Assembly (NCBI RefSeq): GCF_011806575.1 | Contig: NZ_JAATOO010000023.1 | Coordinates: 18,254-82,253, forward strand | Source of the DNA: Vibrio hepatarius | Lineage (GTDB): Bacteria; Pseudomonadota; Gammaproteobacteria; Enterobacterales; Vibrionaceae | Direction of reading: 5' to 3' | Length of the DNA stretch: 64,000 nucleotides | Part shown: one piece after another, positions 1-8,527 of the stretch | Layout: each line of letters begins with the position of its first letter | Position numbering within the stretch: position 1 is the first letter of the stretch | Program-made: the position numbers and the translations under genes | Notes under the pieces: generated by a model | The model's database searches: none | Seen by the model: the letters and a program-made list of their open reading frames with translations, nothing else | What the model was told of the DNA's origin: nothing

Positions 1-313
1 GATCGGCTGGCAGGGACAATTTGCTGTTTTTGATTTCGTAGAGTCTCAAACCGGCTGTTACCAGTGTTTAGTTCCTGAGGAAGCGGTTAACCGTCCAAAC
101 AAATGCAGCGAAAGCGGTATCCTTGGTCCGGTGGTAGGCACGATAGGTAACTACCAAGCGTTAGCAGCGTTGCAAGTCATCGCCTTAGATAAAGTCGGCT
201 TTAAACCGAGAGAATTGCACCTTTTCGATGGCATGAGCCTTAAATGGCAGACCTTAACCATTAGACCTGACTCGGAATGTCGTGTTTGCGGTCAGTACCA
301 AAAAGCGAGTTGA
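1..313 (+). CDS. thiF: ThiF, sulfur-carrier adenylyltransferase (3' end only)
   Basis: This is the C-terminal part of the E1-like enzyme that adenylates the C-terminal glycine of ThiS for thiazole synthesis. The reading frame enters at base 2 and ends with TGA at 311-313, so about 103 residues are present. Two CxxC pairs (CYQC near the start, CRVC close to the end) are the structural zinc ligands of the ThiF/MoeB family. A glycine-rich stretch, GPVVGTIGNYQALAAL, is the family's C-terminal adenylation-domain helix. The stop is 3 bases before the thiS start, so the two are co-translated. MoeB is the main alternative, but position before thiS-thiG-thiH settles ThiF. The N-terminal ATP-binding part is outside the window. 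Confidence 0.93.
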   Translation, partial: IGWQGQFAVFDFVESQTGCYQCLVPEEAVNRPNKCSESGILGPVVGTIGNYQALAALQVIALDKVGFKPRELHLFDGMSLKWQTLTIRPDSECRVCGQYQKAS

Positions 314-316
314 AGT

Positions 317-526
317 ATGGAAACTGTGCGAATTTTAATAAATGACCAAACTCATCACGTGCAGCGTAATAGCTCGCTATCGGTGATCATTGAGCAACTT
401 TCATTACCTGCGTTAGGCTGCGTATTTGCCATTAACAATACGGTGATACCTCGTAGTGAGTGGTCGAGTACTCACTTAAACGAAGGTGATGCTATCTCAC
501 TCTTTCAAGCCATCGCAGGAGGGTAA
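317..526 (+). CDS. thiS: ThiS sulfur carrier protein
   Basis: A 69-residue ubiquitin-like sulfur carrier. It ends in the Ala-Gly-Gly tail (IAGG) that is adenylated by ThiF and converted to a thiocarboxylate, which then donates sulfur to ThiG. Length and tail fit the family exactly. The ATG lies 3 bases after the thiF stop and the stop lies 4 bases before the thiG ATG, with the thiG ribosome site (GGAGGG) inside the last codons. This is the usual tightly packed thiFSGH arrangement. Confidence 0.95.
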   Translation: METVRILINDQTHHVQRNSSLSVIIEQLSLPALGCVFAINNTVIPRSEWSSTHLNEGDAISLFQAIAGG

Positions 527-530
527 TCGG

Positions 531-1295
531 ATGCTGACGATTGCTAATAAAACATTTCAGTCACGCCTATTTACTGGTACGGGCAAATTTGCCAATAGTC
601 GAGTAATGGTCGATTCAATTAAAGCGTCAGGCTCTCAACTGTCTACGATGGCACTCAAACGTGTCGATGTGAATAACCAGCAAGATGATATTCTCAAACC
701 GATTATCGATATGGGTGTTGATTTACTGCCGAATACCTCGGGTGCCAAAAATGCTAAGGACGCAATTTTCGCTGCGCATCTTGCACGCGAAGCGCTTGAA
801 ACCAATTGGCTTAAATTGGAAATTCACCCTGATCCGAAATACCTGATGCCAGACCCAATCGAGACTTTATCTGCGGCAGAGCAATTGGTGAAAGATGGCT
901 TTATTGTATTGCCATATTGTCATGCGGATCCGGTTTTATGTAAGCGTTTGGAGGAAGTTGGCTGTGCGGGAGTCATGCCACTAGGCGCGCCAATTGGATC
1001 CAACAAAGGGATCGTGTCTCATGATTTTATCGAGATCATCATCGACCAAGCTAAGATTCCGGTGATTGTTGATGCGGGAATTGGCGCACCTTCTCATGCA
1101 GCGAGAGCGATGGAGATGGGGGCTGATGCGGTACTTGTTAATACGGCTATCGCGGCTGCGGCGGATCCTATTGCCATGGCAACAGCGTTCAAACTGGCGG
1201 TGGAAGCGGGGAGAACGGCCTATGAAGCGGGCTTAGCGGGCAAGGTTTCACACGCCGTCGCATCGAGCCCATTGACTTCGTTTCTTGATAACTAA
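531..1295 (+). CDS. thiG: ThiG thiazole synthase
   Basis: Thiazole synthase condenses 1-deoxy-D-xylulose 5-phosphate, dehydroglycine and ThiS-thiocarboxylate to the thiazole phosphate of thiamine. The protein is 254 residues, the usual ThiG length. Lys95 in TNWLKLEIHP is the expected Schiff-base lysine. The glycine-rich PLGAPIGSNKG and VDAGIGAPSHAA loops form the phosphate site of this TIM barrel. ATG 531 is chosen because GGAGGG stands 4-9 bases upstream. An in-frame ATG at 486 would add 15 residues lying inside thiS and is not supported. thiH follows after about 14 bases. Enterobacteria and vibrios make dehydroglycine from tyrosine by ThiH, consistent with this pair. Confidence 0.96.
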   Translation: MLTIANKTFQSRLFTGTGKFANSRVMVDSIKASGSQLSTMALKRVDVNNQQDDILKPIIDMGVDLLPNTSGAKNAKDAIFAAHLAREALETNWLKLEIHPDPKYLMPDPIETLSAAEQLVKDGFIVLPYCHADPVLCKRLEEVGCAGVMPLGAPIGSNKGIVSHDFIEIIIDQAKIPVIVDAGIGAPSHAARAMEMGADAVLVNTAIAAAADPIAMATAFKLAVEAGRTAYEAGLAGKVSHAVASSPLTSFLDN

Positions 1296-1309
1296 GGTGA
1301 GAGGTGAAC

Positions 1310-2422
1310 ATGAGTTTCGTCGAGCACTTTAAACAGTTGAATTGGGACGACGTGTCTATCTCAATCAACAGTAAAACAGCTGCGGATGTCGAGCGCGCCC
1401 TGAGTAAGCCTAAACGTGATTTGGAAGACTTCAAAGCGCTGATCTCTCCGGCGGCTGAAGGTTGTCTTGAGCAAATGGCGCAGCAGTCATTTGCTCTAAC
1501 GCGTAAGCGATTTGGTAATACCATGTCGCTTTATATTCCTTTGTACTTATCTAACCTATGTGCCAATGCTTGTACGTATTGTGGCTTTTCGATGGAAAAC
1601 CGTATTAAGCGTAGAACGCTTAATCAACAAGAGATCGATGCTGAAATTGCTGCTATTAAACAAATGAAGTTTGATAGCGTATTGTTGGTGACCGGTGAGC
1701 ACGAAACCAAAGTAGGGATGAACTACTTCCGCACCGTGTTACCGCAGATCAAGCAACACTTTAATTATCTTGCGATGGAGGTTCAGCCGCTTAAGCAAGA
1801 AGAGTACGCAGAGTTGAAAAGCTTAGGCTTAGACGCGGTTATGGTTTATCAAGAAACGTATCATCCATCGACGTACGCGCAACATCACTTACGCGGTAAT
1901 AAGATGGATTTTGAGTTTCGTCTTGAAACCCCTGACCGGCTTGCAAAAGCTGGGATAGATAAGATTGGTATCGGTGCGTTAATTGGGTTGGAGGATTGGC
2001 GTACCGATTGCTTCTTTACCGCTGCGCACCTGGATTACTTGGAGCGTACCTACTGGCAAACTCGTTACTCGATTTCGTTTCCACGTTTAAGACCGTGTGC
2101 GGGTGCATTGCAACCTAAATCGGTGATGAGCGATAAGCAACTGGTACAACTAATTTGCGCTTATCGATTGCTGAACCCGGAAGTTGAGCTGTCTCTTTCT
2201 ACACGAGAATCACCCGAGTTTCGTGATAATGTACTGCCACTTGGAATTACTTCTATGTCGGCGGCATCAAAAACTCAACCGGGCGGTTACGCCAACAATG
2301 ACGTTGAACTGGAGCAGTTTGAGATCAGTGATGAACGAAGTGCTGCATCGGTCGAATCAATGATTCGTTCAAGAGGGTTTGATCCGGTATGGCGAGATTG
2401 GCATTCGGCATATTCCGGTTAA
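1310..2422 (+). CDS. thiH: ThiH, tyrosine lyase (dehydroglycine synthase)
   Basis: A radical SAM enzyme that cleaves tyrosine to p-cresol and dehydroglycine, the glycine-derived input for ThiG. The cluster motif CxxxCxxC is at Cys84, Cys88 and Cys91 (CANACTYCGF). The sequence stays close to E. coli ThiH throughout, including LSTRESPEFRD and SKTQPGGYA. The protein is 370 residues from ATG 1310. A GTG at 1304 in frame is an alternative and would add two residues. It is the last gene of the thiazole operon; a parS site and a bidirectional terminator follow. The operon start, where a TPP riboswitch would be expected, is outside the window. Confidence 0.95.
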   Translation: MSFVEHFKQLNWDDVSISINSKTAADVERALSKPKRDLEDFKALISPAAEGCLEQMAQQSFALTRKRFGNTMSLYIPLYLSNLCANACTYCGFSMENRIKRRTLNQQEIDAEIAAIKQMKFDSVLLVTGEHETKVGMNYFRTVLPQIKQHFNYLAMEVQPLKQEEYAELKSLGLDAVMVYQETYHPSTYAQHHLRGNKMDFEFRLETPDRLAKAGIDKIGIGALIGLEDWRTDCFFTAAHLDYLERTYWQTRYSISFPRLRPCAGALQPKSVMSDKQLVQLICAYRLLNPEVELSLSTRESPEFRDNVLPLGITSMSAASKTQPGGYANNDVELEQFEISDERSAASVESMIRSRGFDPVWRDWHSAYSG

Positions 2423-2426
2423 TTAG

Positions 2427-2442
2427 TGTTTCACGTGAAACA
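2427..2442. promoter_or_regulatory. parS: parS site (ParB/Spo0J centromere-like), perfect palindrome
   Basis: TGTTTCACGTGAAACA is a perfect 16-bp palindrome and equals the universal bacterial parS sequence used by chromosomal ParB proteins, including Vibrio ParB1. It lies 5 bases after thiH and just before the terminator. ParB bound here would spread and take part in origin-region segregation and SMC loading. Exact match seen; binding is inferred. Confidence 0.88.
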
Positions 2443-2445
2443 TAA

Positions 2446-2477
2446 AAAAGGGATTGATGTACTCATCAATCCCTTTT
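2446..2477. terminator. Bidirectional terminator between thiH and pepP
   Basis: A 14-bp perfect stem (AAAAGGGATTGATG with CATCAATCCCTTTT) with a TACT loop. A-tract and T-tract flanks allow termination in both directions between the convergent thiH and aminopeptidase genes. Confidence 0.9.
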
Positions 2478-2500
2478 GTTTATCTAAAATAGAGCAAGTC

Positions 2501-4291
2501 TTAGTTATGGACTAGCGGTTGTGTTGCTGTACGTAACCAGTCTTTGACCTCACCTTCGACTAATGGGCTAATGTCGTCCCATACTTTTTGATGGTAGTCG
2601 TTCAGCCACGCTAACTCAGGGCGAGTGAGCATATCGACATTGATGTTACGTGTATCGATAGGGCAACGAGTGAGTGACTCAAACGCCAATACAGGGAAGT
2701 CACCTTGGGTTGCTTGTTCGACCACAAGCTCAAGATTTTCAATACGGATACCAAATGCGTCCGCTCGGTAGTAGCCAGGCTCGTTAGATAGCACCATGCC
2801 TTCAACGAGTGGTACATCGATTTGGCGCTTAGAAATACTCGCAGGCCCTTCGTGTACACTTAAGAAGTGACCGACGCCGTGGCCTGTACCATGGTCATAA
2901 TCGTAACCTTCAGCCCATAAATGTTGACGAGCGAGTGTATCGATTTGATAGCCGCGAGTACCTTTCGGGAAGCGTGCGCGAGCGACACCGATATGACCTT
3001 TTAGCGCCAAGGTGAACTGTTTGATCATCTCTTCGCTCGGTTGTCCAATAGCGATAGTACGCGTGATATCGGTAGTACCATCCAGATACTGACCGCCTGA
3101 GTCCACCAAGTAAAGCGTGTTCATTTCTAGCTGGCCCGGTGTTGGCTGGTTTTCGTGATTGTAGTGGCACATCGCGGCGTTGCTTCCCGCAGCTGAAATG
3201 GTGTCAAAGCTTAAGTCCATTAACGTCGGGTCTTGTTTACGGAAGCTCTCTAACTTATCAGAAAGGGTGGCTTCGTCGTGCAGTCGATGATTTGCTACTT
3301 CACTATCCAACCAGCATAGGAACTTGCTCATCGCGACACCATCGCGAATGTGACATGCCTTCATTCCGGCAATCTCAACTGAGTTCTTCGCGGCTTTTGG
3401 CATTAGGCAAGGGTCGGCTGAGCTAATTACAGTAGCGCCAGCATTTTGCAGCACGAGTTTGAACCAAGCGTTGCTGATTGCAGGGTCAACCAAAACGTTT
3501 TTGCCAGTTAATGCTTCTAAGCGAGTTTGTAGTTGCTCTGGTGCGAAGACGGAAAGCCCTGAGCCGACGTGAGCTTCAAACTCTGCTGGTAGGCGTGCTG
3601 GGTCGAGGAAAAACTCCACGCTCGCATCGCTATGTAGGATTGCATGCGATAGCAATACCGGTAGGCGCGAAACATCCAAACCGCGGACATTAAGCAGCCA
3701 ACAGATGGAGTCGAGCGCGGTAATGACTGCGCTGTCTGCGCCAGCTTGTTTAATCAGTTTAGCGATTTCTTGGCGTTTGCTTTCGCTCGATTGGCCCACA
3801 GATTCAGTGGGCATTAAGCGAACATCTGAAACCATAGGCGCTGGACGATCATGCCAAATCTGATCGATTGGGTTGATATCCAGTACTTTGAGTTCGATAG
3901 AACCAGCCAGTTTTCCTTGTGCTGCGTTGAGCCAAGATGCACTGTGCATGCGTGGGTCTATCGCTAGGTTTGAACCAGAAGCTAAATTCTGTGTAATCCA
4001 GTCTAAAGCGGGTTCTTCAATTAAGTGGCGGTATTCAAATAACTCGGCAGGTACCTGTTTGGTTACTTGAACGGTATAACGACCGTCAACAAAGATCGCT
4101 GCTTTATCTTGCGTAATCACCGCAGCACCTGCAGAGCCAGTAAAACCAGTCAACCAGAGCAAACGTTCATTGTGTGCAGGCACGTATTCGCCAAGGTATT
4201 CGTCCTCATGCGGAACGAGTAAAGCATCGATGTTGTTCTGAGCAAGCCATTCCCTAATGGCTGTCAGTCTTTGTTCTGTCGTAGTTAGCAT
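2501..4291 (-). CDS. Xaa-Pro aminopeptidase, M24B family
   Basis: A 596-residue three-domain aminopeptidase P. Two creatinase-like N-terminal domains are followed by a C-terminal pita-bread metallopeptidase domain. The dinuclear metal-site motifs are visible: LVDSGGQYLDGTTDITRT (Asp ligands), the DHGTGHGVGHFLSVHEGP histidine region and LSNEPGYY (Glu ligand), then an IRIENL glutamate. It would remove N-terminal residues that precede proline, in the cytoplasm; no signal peptide is present. At about 600 residues it matches the long eukaryote-like subfamily rather than the 440-residue E. coli PepP, so I give no symbol. The ATG at 4291 has AAGGA 7-11 bases upstream on its strand. Convergent with thiH. 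Confidence 0.92.
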   Translation of the reverse strand: MLTTTEQRLTAIREWLAQNNIDALLVPHEDEYLGEYVPAHNERLLWLTGFTGSAGAAVITQDKAAIFVDGRYTVQVTKQVPAELFEYRHLIEEPALDWITQNLASGSNLAIDPRMHSASWLNAAQGKLAGSIELKVLDINPIDQIWHDRPAPMVSDVRLMPTESVGQSSESKRQEIAKLIKQAGADSAVITALDSICWLLNVRGLDVSRLPVLLSHAILHSDASVEFFLDPARLPAEFEAHVGSGLSVFAPEQLQTRLEALTGKNVLVDPAISNAWFKLVLQNAGATVISSADPCLMPKAAKNSVEIAGMKACHIRDGVAMSKFLCWLDSEVANHRLHDEATLSDKLESFRKQDPTLMDLSFDTISAAGSNAAMCHYNHENQPTPGQLEMNTLYLVDSGGQYLDGTTDITRTIAIGQPSEEMIKQFTLALKGHIGVARARFPKGTRGYQIDTLARQHLWAEGYDYDHGTGHGVGHFLSVHEGPASISKRQIDVPLVEGMVLSNEPGYYRADAFGIRIENLELVVEQATQGDFPVLAFESLTRCPIDTRNINVDMLTRPELAWLNDYHQKVWDDISPLVEGEVKDWLRTATQPLVHN

Positions 4292-4377
4292 CTGTTAATC
4301 CTTCAATAGGTGTAGAGCGTCCATTCTGTACTGCGGACGATGGAGATAAGCTACTCTTTTTAATCTATGGCTGCAAA

Positions 4378-5319
4378 TTATCTCAAGAGGGTGGTTTTTT
4401 CAGTAATCATCTGCCTTATCCAAGATAGAGCAGGATCATTCTCTCTGTCTCTATGCCAAAACAGAGTATATGCCATCGGCGGAAACTCAATTGGCAGTGG
4501 TAGTACCGCTAACCCAAGTTGCTCTGATGCCAACTCGACAAAATGGCTGGGCGCGGTAAAGATAAAGTCCGTATAGGAACATAAGCTTGCTGCACTGTTA
4601 AAGTCGGGAACGGTGATCGCGATATCACGTTCATGCCCGTTGTCCGCCAATCGATAATCGAGTAGCCAGCGGTCGTTGCCGTCACAGCGTACTTGAACAT
4701 GTCGGTAGGAGAGATAGCTTGATAAATCCCAGGGTTTGGTAAGTGCGGGATGGTCACTTCGCACCAAACACTTTTGTGTATCGCGATAGATTTCCTGCTC
4801 GCAGATATCATTGGGTGGTAATAAGGTCAGCTTGGCGTCGTTGATGTCAATGTCTTTACCCGTTAGCCCGAGATCGAGCTCGCCACGTTGCAGCATCTTA
4901 AAAGTATTGTCTGTCCATGAATGTGTGCTGATGGTGACGCCTGGTGCTTGCTGAAATATTGCTGGTAAGAAGTGAGGCAGTATCAGCGGATAAACACTTT
5001 CAACGGTCGCCATTTGAAAACGATAGCTGCTGGTTTGTGGAGAAAAGGTTTCCGGCTGGGTAATTTGCTCTAGTTGATTGATCAATATGTCGAGCTTGGG
5101 CTTTAGGAATAGTGCCTTTGGTGTTGGTGTTAAACCGTGCGAATGACGGACAAAAAGAGGGTCATCAAACTGAGTGCGAAGTTTGGCGAGATTTTTACTC
5201 ACCGCCGATTGGCTTAAGCACAAACGGTGAGCGGTGCGTGTGACATTGAGTTCTTCTAAAAGCACTTTTAAGCAAACGAGCAAGTTAATATCGACTCTGA
5301 CCAGCTTTTCGAGATTCAT
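4378..5319 (-). CDS. LysR-family transcriptional regulator
   Basis: A 313-residue LysR regulator. The N-terminal winged helix-turn-helix is clear (about residues 10-70: VTRTAHRLCLSQSAVSKNLAKLR, then DDPLFVRHSHGLTPTPKA). A periplasmic-binding-protein-like effector domain follows. The helix-turn-helix style resembles the NodD/LeuO/YbeF group. It is transcribed divergently from the Bcr/CflA-type MFS gene, about 106 bases from that gene's start, so the usual LysR reading is that it controls the transporter and itself. The inducer cannot be read from sequence. Confidence 0.9.
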   Translation of the reverse strand: MNLEKLVRVDINLLVCLKVLLEELNVTRTAHRLCLSQSAVSKNLAKLRTQFDDPLFVRHSHGLTPTPKALFLKPKLDILINQLEQITQPETFSPQTSSYRFQMATVESVYPLILPHFLPAIFQQAPGVTISTHSWTDNTFKMLQRGELDLGLTGKDIDINDAKLTLLPPNDICEQEIYRDTQKCLVRSDHPALTKPWDLSSYLSYRHVQVRCDGNDRWLLDYRLADNGHERDIAITVPDFNSAASLCSYTDFIFTAPSHFVELASEQLGLAVLPLPIEFPPMAYTLFWHRDRENDPALSWIRQMITEKTTLLR

Positions 5320-5425
5320 GTGAGTTTCCTGTGTGGAATATCTTTAATGATGAATAGTCATTGGTTGGCATATCTAAATGTATCCTACAATACGCATAAT
5401 TTCATTCGTTATTGTGGAGACACCA

Positions 5426-6622
5426 GTGCAAACCCCTCAACCAGCCGCGCATGGCAGAACTCAGCTTGTTCTGCTGACATTATTGGTGCTATTCAGCCCA
5501 CTTGCCATTGATATCTATCTACCGGCATTACCGCTGATCTCGGCTGCGTTTCACGTGGAACACGCACTGGCACAAGATACGATTACATGGTTCTTATTCG
5601 CGATGGGTGTCGGTCAATTGTTTGCCGGTCCTTTGGCGGATAAATACGGACGTCGAACTGTTGCATTGGGTGGTATCACGATCTACGCGTTGAGCGCTTT
5701 ATTGGCGTGGAGTGCTCAAAACATCGAGTGGTTGTTGATATCACGTTTGCTACAAGGCTTAGGTGCGTGCGCGACATCGGTAGCAGCCTTTGCAACAGTT
5801 CGCGATATTTTCGGTCCGCAGAAAAGCGGCAAGATGATCAGTTACCTAAATGGTGCGATTTGTTTTATCCCGGCACTAGCCCCAATACTAGGCAGCTGGT
5901 TGACTCAGCAATTTGATTGGCGAGCAAACTTCAGCTTCCTCGCTGGCTTTGCAAGTATTTCACTGGTGGCTATGGTTGTGTTTATGAAAGAAACCAACCC
6001 AGCGCCAAGTACAGAGCCAGTATTCCGCCCAAGTCGTTATTTGGCTGTGCTGAAAACACCATCGTTTGTATTCCACGCTTCTCTTTGTCTATTGGCGATG
6101 GCAGTGATTCTGGCTTACGTAACATCGGCTCCTGTGGTGCTAATGGAAAATTACGGCCTGACGATGAATGAGTTCAGCATGTGGTTTGGCGTTAACGCCA
6201 TCTTCAATATCATCGCTTGTATGCTGGCGCCTAAACTGATGGATAAATACGGTACTCACGCAACGCTAGTGACCGGTATTGTCACTTTGGCGTTAGGTGG
6301 CATCGTGATGTTATTGCTCGCTCAGGAGCAAACAGCTTTGGCATTTATGACGCCAATTTTCTTGTCTTCGGTAGGTTTTGCGCTGATTTTGGGTGCGGCA
6401 GCTGGCAAGGCGTTAGCCCCATTTGGTGACAAAGCAGGGACAGCGGCGGCATTGCTGGGCTTGTTCCAAATGAGTGGATCAGGATTGCTAGTGGGTACTG
6501 TGCAGCGTTTTGGTATGGAGCCGCAAACCATGATTGCGACACATATGCTTATCGTCGTGCCAGGTCTATTGATCTTGATGAGTAAGAGTGGCAGAAGTTG
6601 GCACAGCGCGACGGTTCATTAA
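5426..6622 (+). CDS. MFS multidrug transporter, Bcr/CflA family
   Basis: A roughly 398-residue 12-helix major facilitator antiporter of the DHA1 Bcr/CflA type. The motif after helix 2 is FAGPLADKYGRRTVALGG, the classical G-x-x-x-D-R-x-G-R-R signature with DKYGRR. Motif C-like PALAPILGSWL is in helix 5. It probably exports small toxic compounds or drugs by proton antiport at the inner membrane. I prefer GTG 5426 because TGTGGAGA stands 6 bases before it and it begins just ahead of the first helix; an upstream in-frame ATG at 5378 would add 16 residues. A near-consensus parS lies inside the gene at 5547. Divergent from a LysR gene. Confidence 0.88.
   Translation: MQTPQPAAHGRTQLVLLTLLVLFSPLAIDIYLPALPLISAAFHVEHALAQDTITWFLFAMGVGQLFAGPLADKYGRRTVALGGITIYALSALLAWSAQNIEWLLISRLLQGLGACATSVAAFATVRDIFGPQKSGKMISYLNGAICFIPALAPILGSWLTQQFDWRANFSFLAGFASISLVAMVVFMKETNPAPSTEPVFRPSRYLAVLKTPSFVFHASLCLLAMAVILAYVTSAPVVLMENYGLTMNEFSMWFGVNAIFNIIACMLAPKLMDKYGTHATLVTGIVTLALGGIVMLLLAQEQTALAFMTPIFLSSVGFALILGAAAGKALAPFGDKAGTAAALLGLFQMSGSGLLVGTVQRFGMEPQTMIATHMLIVVPGLLILMSKSGRSWHSATVH
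5547..5562. promoter_or_regulatory. parS: parS-like ParB site inside the MFS gene
   Basis: CGTTTCACGTGGAACA keeps the full GTTYCACGTGRAAC core of parS and departs from TGTTYCACGTGRAACA only at the first base. It is in coding sequence (the FHVEHA codons), 3.1 kb from the perfect site at 2427. Confidence 0.7.
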
Positions 6623-6703
6623 CGAGTTATTTACTTTGAAGCATGCGGAAAACGATGTATATTTGAGCTCCTTTCCTTAAAAAATTATGGATCAATAATA
6701 AAG

Positions 6704-6988
6704 ATGTCGATGACAACTTATGAGATGGCTCGTGTCCTGGAACAACTAGAAGACTCTCCAGAAAAGATTATGTTTGGCAAACTGCTTAACGAGCTTGGTA
6801 ACCAGAGTGGCGAACGCATCCGCAGCGCGGCGAAACAAGTGCCATTACATATGTTGCGTGACATTGTTTACCAGTTCCAGCAAGTGATTGAAGATCGCAA
6901 AGGGGAACAGGTAGAGCTAATGGCACAAGCCATTACTGAGCAAGGCATTTCAGCAGAAGAGCTGAAACAGTACCTCGAATCTCGTTAA
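6704..6988 (+). CDS. Small conserved-type hypothetical protein, 94 aa
   Basis: I do not recognise a characterised family. The product is 94 residues, highly charged and predicted all-helical (MSMTTYEMARVLEQLEDS at the start, ISAEELKQYLESR at the end). It has no cysteines, no membrane segment and no signal peptide. The C-terminal QGISAEELKQYL resembles the short helix-loop element seen in H-NS-like and other small DNA-binding proteins, but that is only a resemblance. The start is ATG 6704 or ATG 6710; the ribosome site is weak in both cases. It lies alone between the MFS gene and a palindromic terminator shared with asnC. Confidence 0.7.
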   Translation: MSMTTYEMARVLEQLEDSPEKIMFGKLLNELGNQSGERIRSAAKQVPLHMLRDIVYQFQQVIEDRKGEQVELMAQAITEQGISAEELKQYLESR

Positions 6989-7020
6989 TAAAAAGACTCG
7001 CCATGGCGAGTCTTTTTATT
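6987..7020. terminator. Bidirectional terminator, 34-bp perfect palindrome
   Basis: AATAAAAAGACTCGCC and its exact complement meet at CCATGG. The palindrome overlaps the stop codons of both convergent genes (6704-6988 and asnC). A and T tracts on both sides fit termination in both directions. Confidence 0.88.
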
Positions 7021-7483
7021 ATGGGTTTACATTGCGGTTGATTGGGTTTTGCAGTGAGATAAGCGTCTCCGTCGATTGCACTTCATCAATCGCCTGCAAC
7101 TTATCAATCAACACGTATTGAAGTTCTTCTATCGAGCGACACATCAGTTTGACGAAGATGTTGTACGCGCCCGTCGTGTAATACGCTTCAACCACTTCTT
7201 CTAATGCGTTGAGCTTTTCAAGCGCTGAGTGATAATCGCGTGCAGCGTTTAAGTTGATGCCAATAAAACAACACACGTCGTAACCGAGCTTTTTGGTATC
7301 AACGATCACTTCCGTGCCTTGGATGATATCGGCCGCTTTCATTTTTTCGATCCGAACGTGAATGGTCGCAGGGCTGACGTCAAACTGTTTGGCCATTTCC
7401 GCGTAAGGTGTGCGCGCGTCTTCCATTAGTGTTTTGAGTATGGCGCGATCCAAATCGTCCATTTTTGTATTGTGCGCGTACAT
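7019..7483 (-). CDS. asnC: AsnC, Lrp/AsnC-family regulator
   Basis: A 154-residue regulator nearly colinear with E. coli AsnC. It has an N-terminal helix-turn-helix (MAKQFDVSPATIHVRIEKMK) and a C-terminal RAM ligand-binding domain (GYDVCCFIGINL, EAYYTTGAYNIFVKLMCRSIEEL, IQSTETLISLQNPI-type ending). In E. coli AsnC activates asnA in response to asparagine. Here the divergent neighbour is rsmJ rather than asnA, so the local target is not evident. ATG 7483 is taken; ATG at codon 8 is an alternative start that aligns equally well. The 164-base divergent region to rsmJ should contain its promoter. Confidence 0.93.
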   Translation of the reverse strand: MYAHNTKMDDLDRAILKTLMEDARTPYAEMAKQFDVSPATIHVRIEKMKAADIIQGTEVIVDTKKLGYDVCCFIGINLNAARDYHSALEKLNALEEVVEAYYTTGAYNIFVKLMCRSIEELQYVLIDKLQAIDEVQSTETLISLQNPINRNVNP

Positions 7484-7647
7484 AGTGATCTCCTGTTATC
7501 GCTACGCCGGATGAGTGTGGTTCTATTTTAGTGCCGTTTTGGTGCAAGACACTAGTCAATAATCCTTAGCAACGGTTAAGAAGTTAGTACCACTTAGCAA
7601 AATCCATTACACTTGCGCTTGTTAAACTACCAGTTTCGGAGCCCATC

Positions 7648-8427
7648 GTGCAGTTACAACTTATTTGTGAAGAGCCAAGTCAACTTGAGCAGCTAGAAAG
7701 TATCGCCCAGCGCTGGGGATTAGAGCACAGCTCAGACAGTGAGTTCGCGTTAGTGTTGACGGCTGGACGGTTGGAACTGCGAAAACTAGACGAACCCAAG
7801 TTAGGTGCAATTTTCGTTGACCTAATCGGCGGTGCGGTTGGCCATCGACGCAAATTTGGTGGTGGTAAAGGACAGGCGATAGCCAAAGCGGCTGGGCTCA
7901 ACAAAGGCGCAACGCCTACGATACTTGATGGTACCGCGGGCCTTGGACGAGATGCTTTTGTCCTTGCGTCACTTGGCTGCAAAGTACAAATGGTTGAACG
8001 CCATCCAGTGGTTTCGGCGTTACTTGATGATGGTCTACAGCGTGCAAAACAAGACCCTGAAATCGGTGGTTGGGTAGGTGAGCGAATGTCGTTGATTCAC
8101 GCCTCAAGCCACACCGCATTGGATGACTTAGCTCAAGACGAAAGCTTTACTAAACCAGACGTGGTGTATCTAGACCCGATGTACCCACACCCAGAAAATA
8201 AAAAGAAAAGCGCGTTGGTCAAAAAAGAAATGCGCGTGTTCCAGTCTTTGGTCGGCGCTGATTTAGATGCCGATAATTTGCTGCAACCAGCGTTAACACT
8301 GGCGACGAAACGGGTTGTGGTGAAAAGACCCGATTACGCCAATTGGCTCGCGGATCAAAAGCCGACGATGGCGATTGAAACCAAAAAGAATCGCTTTGAT
8401 GTTTATGTTAAAGCATCAATGACTTAA
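7648..8427 (+). CDS. rsmJ: RsmJ, 16S rRNA m2G1516 methyltransferase
   Basis: A 259-residue SAM-dependent methyltransferase equal to E. coli RsmJ (YhiQ), which methylates G1516 of 16S rRNA. The family features are all present: HRRKFGGGKGQAIAKA, the SAM loop DGTAGLGRDAFVLASLGC, the VERHPVVSALLDDGL strand, the VYLDPMYPHPENKKKSALVKKEMRVF catalytic region and TKRVVVKRPDYA. The GTG start at 7648 has CGGAG 6-10 bases upstream. Cytoplasmic and monocistronic by position. Confidence 0.95.
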   Translation: MQLQLICEEPSQLEQLESIAQRWGLEHSSDSEFALVLTAGRLELRKLDEPKLGAIFVDLIGGAVGHRRKFGGGKGQAIAKAAGLNKGATPTILDGTAGLGRDAFVLASLGCKVQMVERHPVVSALLDDGLQRAKQDPEIGGWVGERMSLIHASSHTALDDLAQDESFTKPDVVYLDPMYPHPENKKKSALVKKEMRVFQSLVGADLDADNLLQPALTLATKRVVVKRPDYANWLADQKPTMAIETKKNRFDVYVKASMT

Positions 8428-8527
8428 TGCCCATTGCTGCAATCTGAACGCACGAAAGCCTTGCGTAACCCTTCGAGAGAGAGTATATCTTACTAAGAAC
8501 TATTCGTATTCTTGTGTGGGGTAAGGT

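Noticed and set aside
486..530. Upstream in-frame start for thiG at 486
   Set aside because: The extra residues lie wholly inside thiS in another frame, and a strong ribosome site stands before ATG 531.
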